A stretch of DNA of 64,000 bases from Gemmatimonadota bacterium (GTDB lineage: Bacteria; Gemmatimonadota; Gemmatimonadetes; Longimicrobiales; Gaopeijiaceae): assembly GCA_022827345.1 (NCBI GenBank), contig JAJDTB010000011.1:1-64000 (forward strand), given 5' to 3'. Position 1 is the first letter of the stretch. Every line of letters starts with the position of its first letter. Of the stretch, positions 24,752 to 35,830 are shown in pieces. Made by a program: the position numbers and the translations under genes. The notes beneath the pieces are model-generated. The model had not been told where the DNA came from, ran no database searches, and was given only the letters and a program-made list of their open reading frames with translations.

Positions 24752-25510
24752 TCACCAGATCGTCTGGCCACCGTCGACAAACACCGACGCGCCAGTCATG
24801 AGTCGCGCCTCGTCGTTGGAAGCGAGGAAGACCACCGCGCCCGCCACGTCGTCCGGAGCACCGATCAACCCGAGCGGGATGCGCGCGAGACGGCCCTCGC
24901 GGAAGGCGTCCTGCGCGATGTCGGCCCGGTTGATGTCGGTCTCGATCAGCCCCGGCGCGACGGCGTTCACCCGGATGTTGTGGGGTGCGAGTTCGAGCGC
25001 CATCTCCTTGGTCAGCATCGCGACGCCGGCCTTCGACACGCAGTAGTGGGCAAGGTTCGGCCCGGCCACCGCCTGCCCCGCCGACGACACGTTGACGATC
25101 GCGCCCGGCGTCCCCGCCGCGACCATGCGGCGCGCCACCGCCTGCCCCACCAGGAAGCAGCCCTTCAGATTCACGTCGAGAATGGCGTCCCACTCCTCCT
25201 CTGCGATCTCCAGGAACGGCGTGCGCTTCAGGATCCCGGCGTTGTTGACCAGGATGTCGAGGCCGCCCAGCCCGTCGTGCGCCTCGGCGACGAACCGCTC
25301 CACATCGGCGCGGGAGTCCGTCGATCCCTGCACGGCGACCGACCGCCGTCCCATCCGCCCGATCTCGCGGACGGCGCTCTCGGCATCCCCACGGCTCCGC
25401 CGGTAGTTGACCGCCACATCCGCGCCCTCGCGGGCGAGTCCCAGGGCTATGGCCCGGCCGATGCCCCGGGACCCGCCGGTCACCAGCGCCCGCTTGCCTT
25501 CGAGACGCAT
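24752..25510 (-). CDS. Short-chain dehydrogenase/reductase (SDR)
   Basis: Protein of 252 residues of the classical SDR family. NAD(P) site T-G-G-S-R-G-I-G (about 11-18), N-N-A-G (about 88-91), catalytic serine in N-V-S-S-A-G and Y-C-V-S-K for tyrosine/lysine, then P-G-L-I-E-T-D, and C-terminal G-A-S-V-F-V-D-G-G. Closest in pattern to FabG-like 3-oxoacyl or sugar dehydrogenases; substrate undetermined. The ATG at 25510 follows the katG stop by 2 bases, so translation is coupled to katG; a longer frame upstream overlaps katG and is not needed. Confidence 0.88.
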   Translation of the reverse strand: MRLEGKRALVTGGSRGIGRAIALGLAREGADVAVNYRRSRGDAESAVREIGRMGRRSVAVQGSTDSRADVERFVAEAHDGLGGLDILVNNAGILKRTPFLEIAEEEWDAILDVNLKGCFLVGQAVARRMVAAGTPGAIVNVSSAGQAVAGPNLAHYCVSKAGVAMLTKEMALELAPHNIRVNAVAPGLIETDINRADIAQDAFREGRLARIPLGLIGAPDDVAGAVVFLASNDEARLMTGASVFVDGGQTIW

Positions 25511-25512
25511 GA

Positions 25513-27732
<2,220 letters not shown>

Positions 27733-27779
27733 CTATAGTATCGGGCACGGCAGGTCCATTCCATATCCCGGAGCGATCC

Positions 27780-29384
27780 ATGAGACCCTCGGTTCGAGTC
27801 GTTTTCGCCTTTGTTCTCGCATTTCTCGCCCCACCGACGGTTCCGCTCGAACCGGTGGCGGCGCGGGCGTTGGCCGCCCAGACGTTCCCCTCCGACAATC
27901 CGGTGATCCGGGCGATCTGGGAGGAGGGCGTCGAGCGCTCGCAGGTCTACGAACTCGGCCAGGTGATGATGGATTCGATCGGGCCGCGGCTGACCGGCTC
28001 GCCCGCCATGGCCGGCGCGAACGACTGGGCGCTGGCAAAGTACGCGGAGTGGGGGATCGAGGCGTACAAGGAGCAGTACGGGACATGGCGGGGCTGGGAG
28101 CGGGGGATCACCCACATCGACCTGGTCGCGCCGCGCGTGCGGTCGCTCGAGGGGATGGCGGCCGCGTGGAGCCCGGCCACGGACGGGCCCGTCGAGGCGG
28201 AGGTGGTGATTCTGCCGGACGCGGGCAGCCCCGGAGCCTTCCAGGCATCGCTGTCGGAGCTGCGCGGCAAGTTCGTGCTGGTCTCGCGCCCGGAGCCGAG
28301 TTGCCGTGCGCCCGACAACCTGGAGTGGTTCGCGCGGCCGGAGACCATGGCCCGCATGACCGCGGAGCGCGAGCGCGCAATCGCGGAGTGGAACGAACGG
28401 GTGGGGAACACGGGGTTCGCTGAGCGCTCGCTGCCGGAAGTGCTGAACGTGGCCGGACCCGCCGGGATCATCCGCTCGCAGTGGTCGGAGGGCTGGGGCG
28501 TGAACAAGATCTTCGGCACCCGCGCGGACCGGGCACCGGTCCTGGACCTGAGCTGCGAGGCTTACGGGCTCCTGTACAGGCTGGCCGAAAACGGCCAGGG
28601 GCCGGTGCTGCGCGTCGACGCCCAGGCCCGCTTCCTGGGAGAGGTGCCGGTCTTCAACGCCTTCGCGGTGATCCCCGGCAGCGCGGAGCCTGAGGAATAC
28701 GTGATTATCGGCGGCCACTACGACTCCTGGGACGGCTCGGACGGTGCGCTGGACAACGGCACGGGAGCGGTCGCCGTCATGGAGGCGATGCGCATCCTGA
28801 AGAGCGCGGTTCCGAACCCGCGCCGCACGATCATCGGCGCGCTGTGGAATGGCGAGGAGCAGGGCTTGAACGGGTCGCGCGCGTTCGTCGAGGACAACCC
28901 CGAGATTCTCGAGCGCACCCACACGGTATTCAACGTCGATCACGGGAACGGACCGGTCACCTTCATCCCGATGCAGGGATTCGCCGGGGCGGCAGGACGA
29001 TTCGGCGCGTGGCTGGCGCAGGTCCCGAGCGAGCTGGCGGACCTGGTCACCCTCGAAATCCCCGGGGTGCCCGAATCCGGCGGGACCGACCACGCCTCCT
29101 TCCTGTGCGCGGGCGTGCCGGCGTTCAGCTTCCACGTGGGCGACGGCCGCAGCACCAGGAACATTGCCGACAACCGGTGGGACACGAGCATCTACACCTG
29201 GCACACCAACCGCGACACCTTCGACAAGATCGTCTTCGAGGACCTGAGGGACGACGCGGTGATGACCGCGATGTTCGCCTACCTGGCGTCGGAGGACGCG
29301 GAGATGATGCCGCGGACGCGGCGGGCGATGCCGGATGGCACGGAGTGGCCGGAGTGCCGGGCGCCGGCACGGAGGTCGGGGTAG
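27780..29384 (+). CDS. Exported M28-family zinc peptidase
   Basis: Protein of 534 residues. Signal peptide ends near A-L-A-A-Q (about 35). A PA-type insert region (about 120-280) precedes the catalytic domain. Zinc ligands and catalytic residues are visible: G-G-H-Y-D-S-W-D (about 317), D-G-A-L-D-N-G-T-G, N-G-E-E-Q-G (about 358), F-N-V-D-H-G and G-T-D-H-A-S-F. M28 enzymes are aminopeptidases or carboxypeptidases (including Q-type). This one should act in the periplasm or outside. ATG at 27780 follows CGGAG. A possible -10 (TATAGT) lies 40 bases upstream. Confidence 0.88.
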   Translation: MRPSVRVVFAFVLAFLAPPTVPLEPVAARALAAQTFPSDNPVIRAIWEEGVERSQVYELGQVMMDSIGPRLTGSPAMAGANDWALAKYAEWGIEAYKEQYGTWRGWERGITHIDLVAPRVRSLEGMAAAWSPATDGPVEAEVVILPDAGSPGAFQASLSELRGKFVLVSRPEPSCRAPDNLEWFARPETMARMTAERERAIAEWNERVGNTGFAERSLPEVLNVAGPAGIIRSQWSEGWGVNKIFGTRADRAPVLDLSCEAYGLLYRLAENGQGPVLRVDAQARFLGEVPVFNAFAVIPGSAEPEEYVIIGGHYDSWDGSDGALDNGTGAVAVMEAMRILKSAVPNPRRTIIGALWNGEEQGLNGSRAFVEDNPEILERTHTVFNVDHGNGPVTFIPMQGFAGAAGRFGAWLAQVPSELADLVTLEIPGVPESGGTDHASFLCAGVPAFSFHVGDGRSTRNIADNRWDTSIYTWHTNRDTFDKIVFEDLRDDAVMTAMFAYLASEDAEMMPRTRRAMPDGTEWPECRAPARRSG

Positions 29385-29400
29385 GCGAATCGATCGCAAA

Positions 29401-29435
29401 CGTGAAAATCGGCAAGTGACTTGCGGATTTTCACG
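29401..29435. terminator. Long hairpin between convergent genes
   Basis: Arms CGTGAAAATCGGCAAGT (29401-29417) and ACTTGCGGATTTTCACG (29419-29435) pair at 16 of 17 positions, with one base between them. It lies 16 bases past the M28 stop and 5 bases before the stop of the convergent SRPBCC gene. No T-tract follows on the plus side, so it is a structured element of terminator-like position, not a textbook terminator. Confidence 0.5.
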
Positions 29436-29440
29436 ATTTC

Positions 29441-30199
29441 CTAGTCCTCAAGAGACGTGATCACCCTGGCGCTCAGGAGGGAGTGGAGGGCGGCACACGC
29501 GATGGAAGTGCTGCCCGTGCGCGGGATTCTGCGGCCCTGCGTTCCCGTTGGACTGTATCGGCCCCCTTCCACCGGCTCCCCCGTGTAGAACGCGGTCGTG
29601 CGCCGTGCGGCCGCTCGTGCCGTGTCGGGATCCGTCCCGGCCTCGACCGACGCTTCCCCCCACGCCTCGCCGCTGCCCGCGAGCAGGGCCTTCCCGTCCG
29701 GTGAGGCCGCGAACTCGGCCGGGTCCGGTTTGGGCGCGGCCGGATCGGCGAGGTGCAACGCCAGCCCCAGCAGACCCATCTCCCAGCCGACGCCGGTGGC
29801 GCCTGGGCCATACTGGTCCCAGTGCTCGGAAAGCGGCGCGATGTGCGTGATGGTCATCCGCGCCCGCCCGGATCCGTCGTCCGCGCAACGCACCTCGACC
29901 CAGCTCATCATCTCGCCGAACTCCCAGGTGACTGCCAAGCGCGTGGGCGGTTCGCAGTCGGTGATCTCGCCGCCGGCGTTGCCTTCGAACTGAAAGCGTC
30001 CGCCGAGTCTGAGATCGCCGCTGATCGGCAGGAACCAGCCCGGAATGCGGTCGCCGTTGGATACCGCGTCCCAGAGGTCCCCGGCCGTAGTCGCGAAGCT
30101 GCGCGACAGCGTGACCGCACTGCAGGGCTGGCCGTCGCGTTCGAGAGACGACACCGAGCGCTCCACCGCGCCGAGGTGACTTTGCACATCGAAGTTCAT
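29441..30199 (-). CDS. SRPBCC (AHSA1-type) protein
   Basis: Protein of 252 residues. Residues about 22-150 fit the SRPBCC/AHSA1 fold (L-W-D-A-V-S-N-G-D-R-I-P-G-W-F; G-G-R-F-Q-F-E-G-N-A-G-G-E-I; R-L-A-V-T-W-E-F-G). The family binds hydrophobic ligands, but exact roles are mostly unknown. The last 50 residues are arginine- and serine-rich with no match. Its ATG overlaps the stop of the membrane-protein gene by four bases, so the two are co-translated. No ArsR-type regulator, often seen with this family, is adjacent. Confidence 0.8.
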   Translation of the reverse strand: MNFDVQSHLGAVERSVSSLERDGQPCSAVTLSRSFATTAGDLWDAVSNGDRIPGWFLPISGDLRLGGRFQFEGNAGGEITDCEPPTRLAVTWEFGEMMSWVEVRCADDGSGRARMTITHIAPLSEHWDQYGPGATGVGWEMGLLGLALHLADPAAPKPDPAEFAASPDGKALLAGSGEAWGEASVEAGTDPDTARAAARRTTAFYTGEPVEGGRYSPTGTQGRRIPRTGSTSIACAALHSLLSARVITSLED

Positions 30200-30585
30200 T
30201 GGTGCTCCAGGTTGGTGGCAGGCAACGTCGCGGCGCGGTGAAACAGCCAGGCCGACGAGAGGAACAGCGCCACGAAGATACCGTTCGAGAAGATGATCTC
30301 CAGCGGTCCGCTCCAGGGGCGACCCAGGCCCCCGAACAGGGCGATCGCGGCGACCACCGCCTGAGCGACCGCCATGCCGCACAATGTGCGCGCCATCCCG
30401 AGAGGTCGAAGCCGCGCGAGGGCGGTACCGACGGCTCCGGCGGAGAATACGCCCAGGTACATCCAGTTGGCGGGGTCGCCATCCGCCCCGATGAGGCCGA
30501 CGCCGGCACTCACCCAGGCAAGGAGGAATGCCGCCGCGAGCACGATGCCGACGGCGAGTCGGTAGGTGGTTCTGGCTGTTTGCAT
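30196..30585 (-). CDS. Small four-helix membrane protein
   Basis: Protein of 129 residues with four hydrophobic segments (about 8-28, 40-55, 65-85, 95-115). Pattern resembles uncharacterised DoxX-like or DUF4345-type proteins, not firmly assignable. ATG at 30585 used; a GTG six codons earlier (30603) is also possible and neither has a strong ribosome site. Overlaps the SRPBCC gene by four bases. Function unknown. Confidence 0.6.
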   Translation of the reverse strand: MQTARTTYRLAVGIVLAAAFLLAWVSAGVGLIGADGDPANWMYLGVFSAGAVGTALARLRPLGMARTLCGMAVAQAVVAAIALFGGLGRPWSGPLEIIFSNGIFVALFLSSAWLFHRAATLPATNLEHQ

Positions 30586-30712
30586 CGACTTGGTAGATCG
30601 CACGGCAGCGTATGCATATCAAGTGTGCCGAGCTCCGCTCGTCGCTCCGCAAGGCCGGTTTGTCCGCCAATTTCGGCCCCTTTTGGCGGACAACGGCGGA
30701 AGACGGGTGCCG

Positions 30713-31879
30713 CTATTCCGGCAGCAAGCCCCCGTGGGCGCCACCCTGCCTGATATACAGCTCCCGTTTGGGATACGGGATCTCGACTCCGGCCTTGTGG
30801 AACTTGACCATCGCCTTCTCGGTGATCTCGTCCGCGATGCGGCGGCGGTTGCGCGCCTCCAGGATCCACACGCGCAGCTGGAGATTCACCTCCGAAGGCC
30901 CGAATCCCCGGACGATCACGATCGGCGCCGGGTCGAGCTTGACGCCCTGCACCTCGTGTGCCGCCTCCCTCAGCAGCACCTTCGCGCGGTCGATGTCCGA
31001 CTCGTAGGCGCACGAGAAGGGGATGCGGAGGCGGATGTCGTCGCCCGACATCGTGTAGTTGATGATGTCGCGCCGCATGATCTCGTTGTTCGGCACCACG
31101 ACCACGAGGTTGTCGGGGTTGCGGATCTTGGTCGCGCGCAGGCCGATCTCGATCACGTCGCCCCAGGTGCCGGTCTCGCGGGGCGCGTTCCAGAGCTCGA
31201 TCCTGTCCCCCACCTGGAAGGGCCGGTCCATGATGAGGAGGACGCCGGCGATCAGGTTCGAGAGTGTGTCCTTGGCGGCGAGCGACAGCGCCAGGCCGGC
31301 CACCCCGGCACCCGCGAGGAGGGGAGCGATCTGGAGCCCCAGATGCGTCATGGCGAGCAGCAGGCCGATCGCGATCACGATGAAGCGCACGAACCGGTTG
31401 ACCATCGGCAGCGCGGTCTCGTCCAGCGCCGTATCGCCGGTGCGGGATATGATCCGCGTCTCGAAGCTGCGCATGACGTGGCCGACGAAACGGCTGAACG
31501 GGAAGAAGACGACCGCGATCCAGATCCCCCACACCCAGTCGCGGGGCTGGGTCGCGTAGGCCACCCAGTCGCCGTCCGTGTTCTCGGCGCCGAGGATGGG
31601 CACCCACAGCCCCACGACCTGCCACAGCGCCCAGGCGATCACCGTCAGCTTGAACGCATGCCGCATGGTGCGCACGAGTTCGTCGTCGAGGTCGGTTTCG
31701 GTCTTCGCGGCGAGCCGCTTCTGCACGCGCCGCAGAATCCAGCCGCCGACGAAGTACAGGACGGCGGCGAGCAGAACGGAGCCGACAGTCGGCACCAGCT
31801 TCGGCACTGAATAGCCGACCAAGCCGTTCCACAGCTCGATCAACCGGTCGAAGCTGAAGTCGATTCCGAGCAAATCCAC
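30713..31879 (-). CDS. MscS-family mechanosensitive channel
   Basis: Protein of 388 residues with four to five membrane helices, then the MscS beta domain. The pore helix is recognisable in G-V-A-G-L-A-L-S-L-A-A-K-D-T-L-S-N-L (about 195-212), followed by the cytoplasmic lining (R-P-F-Q-V-G-D-R-I; G-D-V-I-E-I-G-L-R-A-T-K-I-R; V-V-V-P-N-N-E-I). Family members release solutes on osmotic downshock. Its start lies 3 bases after the stop of the CocE-like hydrolase, so it may be carried on the long upstream transcript. Confidence 0.88.
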   Translation of the reverse strand: MDLLGIDFSFDRLIELWNGLVGYSVPKLVPTVGSVLLAAVLYFVGGWILRRVQKRLAAKTETDLDDELVRTMRHAFKLTVIAWALWQVVGLWVPILGAENTDGDWVAYATQPRDWVWGIWIAVVFFPFSRFVGHVMRSFETRIISRTGDTALDETALPMVNRFVRFIVIAIGLLLAMTHLGLQIAPLLAGAGVAGLALSLAAKDTLSNLIAGVLLIMDRPFQVGDRIELWNAPRETGTWGDVIEIGLRATKIRNPDNLVVVVPNNEIMRRDIINYTMSGDDIRLRIPFSCAYESDIDRAKVLLREAAHEVQGVKLDPAPIVIVRGFGPSEVNLQLRVWILEARNRRRIADEITEKAMVKFHKAGVEIPYPKRELYIRQGGAHGGLLPE

Positions 31880-31882
31880 GGT

Positions 31883-33769
31883 CTAGGGCCTCCGGATCAC
31901 GGGTAGCACCACCTTGGACGGGTACGTCGGTCCGTGGTGAATGGTCTGGGTGGCGACGACGATCTCGTCCGGCGTGGCAAGGCCCGCGTTGTCGCGACCC
32001 GAGTTGAGGTTGCGCAGGTAGAAAGGATAATAGCTGCTCGAGACCTCGACGCGGATCCGGTGGCCAGGGCCGAAGACGTTGCCGGTCACGCGCCAGAACT
32101 CCATCTGGTAGCGGTAGACCTGGCCGGGCTCGATCTCGCTGAGGCGGTTGGCGTTGAAGCGGCCTTCGTTGTCGGGGTCGCGGTGGCGCGCGCGCAGGAT
32201 CGCCTCGGCAAGGAGCATGGCCGAGCCGTCGGGACCTACATCGACGAGGCGCACCATCCAGTCGGTGTCGCGGGCGGAGGTCGATGCGTAGAGGACGGCC
32301 TCGATCGGGCCCGTGACCTCCATGGGCTCCTGGAAGACGGGGGTCTGGTAGACGAGGACGTCGTCGCGCAGCGCGGGCTGTCCGGCTTCGACCGCGCCGG
32401 GGATGTGGCCGTGGTCGCCGTAGGGGGACGGGGTGGGGTCGTTCGGGTCATAGACGTATGTGTCCGACCCGTCGGCCGCGGGCATGTCCCATTCGAGTAT
32501 GCCGTCGCCCCGGATGGTGTTGGCGCCGCCGCCCGACGTGAGGTACAGGTCGGTCCACTCGGTCCCCGGCAGCGGCCAGTCGGCGGCCGTGTACCAGCGG
32601 TTGGGTCCCATGACGAAGACGTACACCGGCGGGTCGTTTTCGACGCCGTTGTCGATGCCCTTGAGGTGGTGGTCGTACCAGCGCGTGATGTAGCCGTCGA
32701 GGTCGATCCGCGCTTCCGGACCGTAGTCGATGCCGCCGACGACGCGGTCGTTGAGGCCGTGGAACCAGGGGCCGACGATGAGGCTGGGACGCCGGGACTC
32801 GGGGGTCGCGCCGTGGGCCTTCATGCCGAGGTAGTTGATGGGCGAGCCGGGGAAGTCGGCGTCGAACCAGCCGGTCATGTTGAGCGCCGGCACCGTCATG
32901 CGCGAAAAGCTCTCCGGCGACTGGTACTCCATCCCGTCCCAGTACGGGTCGGAGGCCAGGTAACCGTTGATCCAGGACTTCCACCAGCCGCCGTCCTGCA
33001 TCCCCCGGGCGTCGTCGATGGTCAGGTAGGGGGCGTGCAGCAGATCTTCCCAGCGTGAGTTCGTGAATCCTCCGTACGGCCCCTCCTCCTTCACCTGAGC
33101 CGTGCGCCCCGACATCCACGCGGCCCAGTCCACGAAGGGCCCGAGCATGATGCCCTGCTGGTAGGGGATGTTGTGGAAGGGGTCGGGGGGCGCGACTTCG
33201 GGCGCGATGGCCTTGAGCGAGGGCGGGGCCTGGCTCGCGGTCCACCATTGCGTCCAGCCAAGGTAGGAGCCGCCGATCATGCCGACGTTCCCGTTCGACC
33301 ATGCTTGCGCCCCGATCCACTCCACCAGGTCGTAGCCGTCGGTCTTGTGCTCGACGATGAAGGGGTCCCACTCGCCGCCCGAGTCGTAGCGCCCGCGCGA
33401 GTCGGCGAGCACAACCACGTAGCCCCGACGCGCGAACCAGCGGGCCCGGTCGCGCGGGCCGTTGTTGTCGTAGGGGGTGATGGTCAGGATCGCCGGAAAG
33501 GGGCCGTCGCCGTCCGGGAAGTAGATATCGGTCGAAAGGCGGACCCCGTCGCGCATGGGGACGAGGTGGCCGCGCTCCTCGATGACCTCGTGGACGGCCG
33601 GCGAATAGCTGCCGGGGTCGGGGGCCTGGGCCGTGGCGGCGGCGGGCTGCCACGCCAGGGCGAGGCCCGCGGCGAGCAGCAACGGAGTCACGCGGTCACG
33701 CTGTCGCCTGAACCGCGACAGACCATCGAACCGGTCGGAGAAGAGGCTGAATCGCGATCGATTGGTCAT
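31883..33769 (-). CDS. Exported CocE/NonD (S15-type) hydrolase
   Basis: Protein of 628 residues. Signal peptide ends near A-A-A-T-A-Q (about 43). The alpha/beta-hydrolase core has V-P-M-R-D-G-V-R-L-S-T-D, nucleophile serine in I-G-G-S-Y-L-G-W (about 165), and the X-Pro dipeptidyl-peptidase C-terminal jelly-roll (about 400-620; V-Y-D-P-N-D-P-T-P). Related enzymes are cocaine esterase, glutaryl-7-ACA acylase and S15 peptidases; substrate here unknown. ATG at 33769 has GCAGGA 8 bases upstream, better than the GTG six codons earlier. Follows the CaiB-like gene by 32 bases in the same operon. Confidence 0.87.
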   Translation of the reverse strand: MTNRSRFSLFSDRFDGLSRFRRQRDRVTPLLLAAGLALAWQPAAATAQAPDPGSYSPAVHEVIEERGHLVPMRDGVRLSTDIYFPDGDGPFPAILTITPYDNNGPRDRARWFARRGYVVVLADSRGRYDSGGEWDPFIVEHKTDGYDLVEWIGAQAWSNGNVGMIGGSYLGWTQWWTASQAPPSLKAIAPEVAPPDPFHNIPYQQGIMLGPFVDWAAWMSGRTAQVKEEGPYGGFTNSRWEDLLHAPYLTIDDARGMQDGGWWKSWINGYLASDPYWDGMEYQSPESFSRMTVPALNMTGWFDADFPGSPINYLGMKAHGATPESRRPSLIVGPWFHGLNDRVVGGIDYGPEARIDLDGYITRWYDHHLKGIDNGVENDPPVYVFVMGPNRWYTAADWPLPGTEWTDLYLTSGGGANTIRGDGILEWDMPAADGSDTYVYDPNDPTPSPYGDHGHIPGAVEAGQPALRDDVLVYQTPVFQEPMEVTGPIEAVLYASTSARDTDWMVRLVDVGPDGSAMLLAEAILRARHRDPDNEGRFNANRLSEIEPGQVYRYQMEFWRVTGNVFGPGHRIRVEVSSSYYPFYLRNLNSGRDNAGLATPDEIVVATQTIHHGPTYPSKVVLPVIRRP

Positions 33770-33801
33770 GGGACGTCCTGCTGCCACGGGTTACGGCTGG
33801 G

Positions 33802-35031
33802 TCACGCGTTGAACCTGCCCGCGGCACCCGACCGGAGCAACTCTGCGATCTCCGCCTCGGCGAAACCGTACTCGCGGAGCACCTCCCCGGTGTGCTCGCC
33901 CTGCTCCGGGGCGCCCCGCCCGATTCCGGCCGGCGCCTGGGAGAACTTCACCGGCATCCCGAGCGTCTCGGCGGTCGTCCCCCCCTGCTCCACCTCCACC
34001 ACCATTTCGCGCGCGACCGTCTGCGGGTGCCGCAGCATCTCCAGAATGTTCGAGACGGGCCCCGCGGGGACGTTCGCCGCCTCGAGCCGCCGCAGCCAGG
34101 CCTCGGTGGTCGCCGTGCGCAGGCGCGCCGCGAGGATTTCGCGGAGTTCGTTCAGGTTGGCCATCCGGTCCGCGTTCGTGTCGAACCTCGGATCGCCCGT
34201 CAGTTCCTCCAGATCCATCGTTTTCACAAGCCGGACCCAGTTCACCTGGTTCCAGCCGCCGACCGTGATCCAGCCGTCAGCCGTGGGCAGGGCCTCGTAG
34301 GGCGCCGCCAACGGATGCGCCGATCCCAGCGGACGGGGCGACTCGCCGGTGGCCAGTCCTACCGCCGACTGCCAGAAGGTCTGGACGATGCCCGCTTCGT
34401 AGAGCGACGTGTCCACCCGCTGCCCCACCCCGGTCTTCTCCCGCGCATACAGCGCCGACACGACGCCCATCGCGCCAAGTATCCCGGCGGTGATATCGGT
34501 CAGCGGCGGTCCGCACTTCACCGGAGGCCGCCCTTCACCCTCGCCCGTGACGCTCATCAGTCCTGTCATGCCCTGCGCGATCAGGTCGAAGCCGCGGGCA
34601 CCGGCCATGGGACCGGTTCGGCCGTAGCCGGTAATCTGGCAATAGACGAGCCCGGCGTTCTCGGCCCGGAGCGACTCGTACCCCAGCCCCAGTTCCTCCA
34701 TGACGCCGGCGCGGAAATTCTCGATCACCACGTCGCAGCGCGTCAGCATGCGTCTGGCCGCCGCCCGGCCCGGCTCCGACTTCAGGTCGATCACCATGCC
34801 GCGCTTGTTGCGATTCATCATGACGAAAGCCGCGGCGAGCCCCGCCATCCGCGGCGGCGCGAAAGCACGCGTGGGGTCTCCGGGCCCCGGCGGCTCGACC
34901 TTGACGACATCGGCGCCCATGTCGGCGAGCATCCTCCCGCACACCGGCCCCGCCATGACGTGGGCCAGCTCGACCACGCGGACGCCCGCGAGCGGTTGGG
35001 CGGCGGCCGTCCGGTCCGTCCCGGGGCTCAT
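33802..35031 (-). CDS. CaiB/BaiF-type (class III) CoA-transferase
   Basis: Protein of 409 residues. Family III signatures: R-V-V-E-L-A-H-V-M-A-G-P (about 18-29), L-A-D-M-G-A-D-V-V-K-V-E-P-P, N-R-N-K-R-G, and the catalytic aspartate D149 in R-G-F-D-L-I-A-Q-G. These cytoplasmic enzymes move CoA between carboxylates (carnitine/crotonobetaine, bile acids, succinate, formate/oxalate). Exact substrate cannot be read. It follows the enoyl-CoA hydratase-like gene by 22 bases and a TRAP transporter, which suggests activation of an imported acid. Confidence 0.9.
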   Translation of the reverse strand: MSPGTDRTAAAQPLAGVRVVELAHVMAGPVCGRMLADMGADVVKVEPPGPGDPTRAFAPPRMAGLAAAFVMMNRNKRGMVIDLKSEPGRAAARRMLTRCDVVIENFRAGVMEELGLGYESLRAENAGLVYCQITGYGRTGPMAGARGFDLIAQGMTGLMSVTGEGEGRPPVKCGPPLTDITAGILGAMGVVSALYAREKTGVGQRVDTSLYEAGIVQTFWQSAVGLATGESPRPLGSAHPLAAPYEALPTADGWITVGGWNQVNWVRLVKTMDLEELTGDPRFDTNADRMANLNELREILAARLRTATTEAWLRRLEAANVPAGPVSNILEMLRHPQTVAREMVVEVEQGGTTAETLGMPVKFSQAPAGIGRGAPEQGEHTGEVLREYGFAEAEIAELLRSGAAGRFNA

Positions 35032-35053
35032 GGGTGCGCTGCTCCCACCGGCC

Positions 35054-35830
35054 CTACTCCCCCGAGAAACGGGGCGTGCGCTTCTCCAGGAAAGCGGCGG
35101 TCCCCTCGCGGTAGTCGCGGGTGCGGAAGGCCTCGTAGGTCTCCGCGCGCTCCTCCTCGGTGAGGGGACGCGGGTCCGACAGGCGGCGCACGAACTTCTT
35201 GTGCCACCGGTGCACCAGCGGCGCCCCGCCGGCGATGTTGCGCGCGATCCGCTCCCCGGCGACCGCCACCTCGTCGTCGGGCACGACCCGGTTCACCAGC
35301 CCCACCTCGCGGGCCCGGCGCGCGTCGACCAACTCGCCCGTCAGCAGAATCTCCAGCACGGCCCCCGCCCCGCACGCGGCGAGCAGCGGCGCCATCTCCT
35401 CGTAGGCCATCGTCAGCCCGAGCCGGTTGATCGGGGCGCCGAAGCGGCTCGACTCGCCGCACACCGCGATGTCGCAGCAGGCGGTGACGATCATTCCGCC
35501 GCCCACGCACAGCCCCTCCACGATGGCGACCGTCGGGTGCGGGCAGTCATGCACGCCCTTCAGCCCGCGCTCCACCGCGGCCGCATAGCGCGTCACCTGC
35601 TCCGGCGTGCTCCGCTGCTCCGGGAATGCGCCGATGTCGGATCCGGCCGAGAAGGCCCGCCCCCCCGCCCCGCGCATCACCACGCAACGCACCGAGCCAT
35701 CGCCCCCGACCTCCTCGAAGAAGGCGCCGAGGGCATCCCAGCCCGCGCGGTCCAGAACGTTCAGTTTCGCGGGGTGGTCCAGGGTCACGGTGACGATCCC
35801 GCCCTCGCGGCTGGTCGTGAATCGGTTCAT
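35054..35830 (-). CDS. Enoyl-CoA hydratase/isomerase-family protein
   Basis: Protein of 258 residues of the crotonase fold. First oxyanion loop F-S-A-G-S-D-I-G (about 60-67), second G-L-C-V-G-G-G-M-I-V (about 105-114). The position of the first catalytic glutamate, usually in F-G-x-P-E, reads F-G-A-P-I-N here, so simple hydratase chemistry may be lost; other crotonase reactions remain possible. The ATG overlaps the stop of the TRAP permease gene by four bases. Together with the CaiB-like gene downstream it mirrors the CaiB/CaiD pairing of carnitine metabolism, but identity is not shown. Confidence 0.88.
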   Translation of the reverse strand: MNRFTTSREGGIVTVTLDHPAKLNVLDRAGWDALGAFFEEVGGDGSVRCVVMRGAGGRAFSAGSDIGAFPEQRSTPEQVTRYAAAVERGLKGVHDCPHPTVAIVEGLCVGGGMIVTACCDIAVCGESSRFGAPINRLGLTMAYEEMAPLLAACGAGAVLEILLTGELVDARRAREVGLVNRVVPDDEVAVAGERIARNIAGGAPLVHRWHKKFVRRLSDPRPLTEEERAETYEAFRTRDYREGTAAFLEKRTPRFSGE

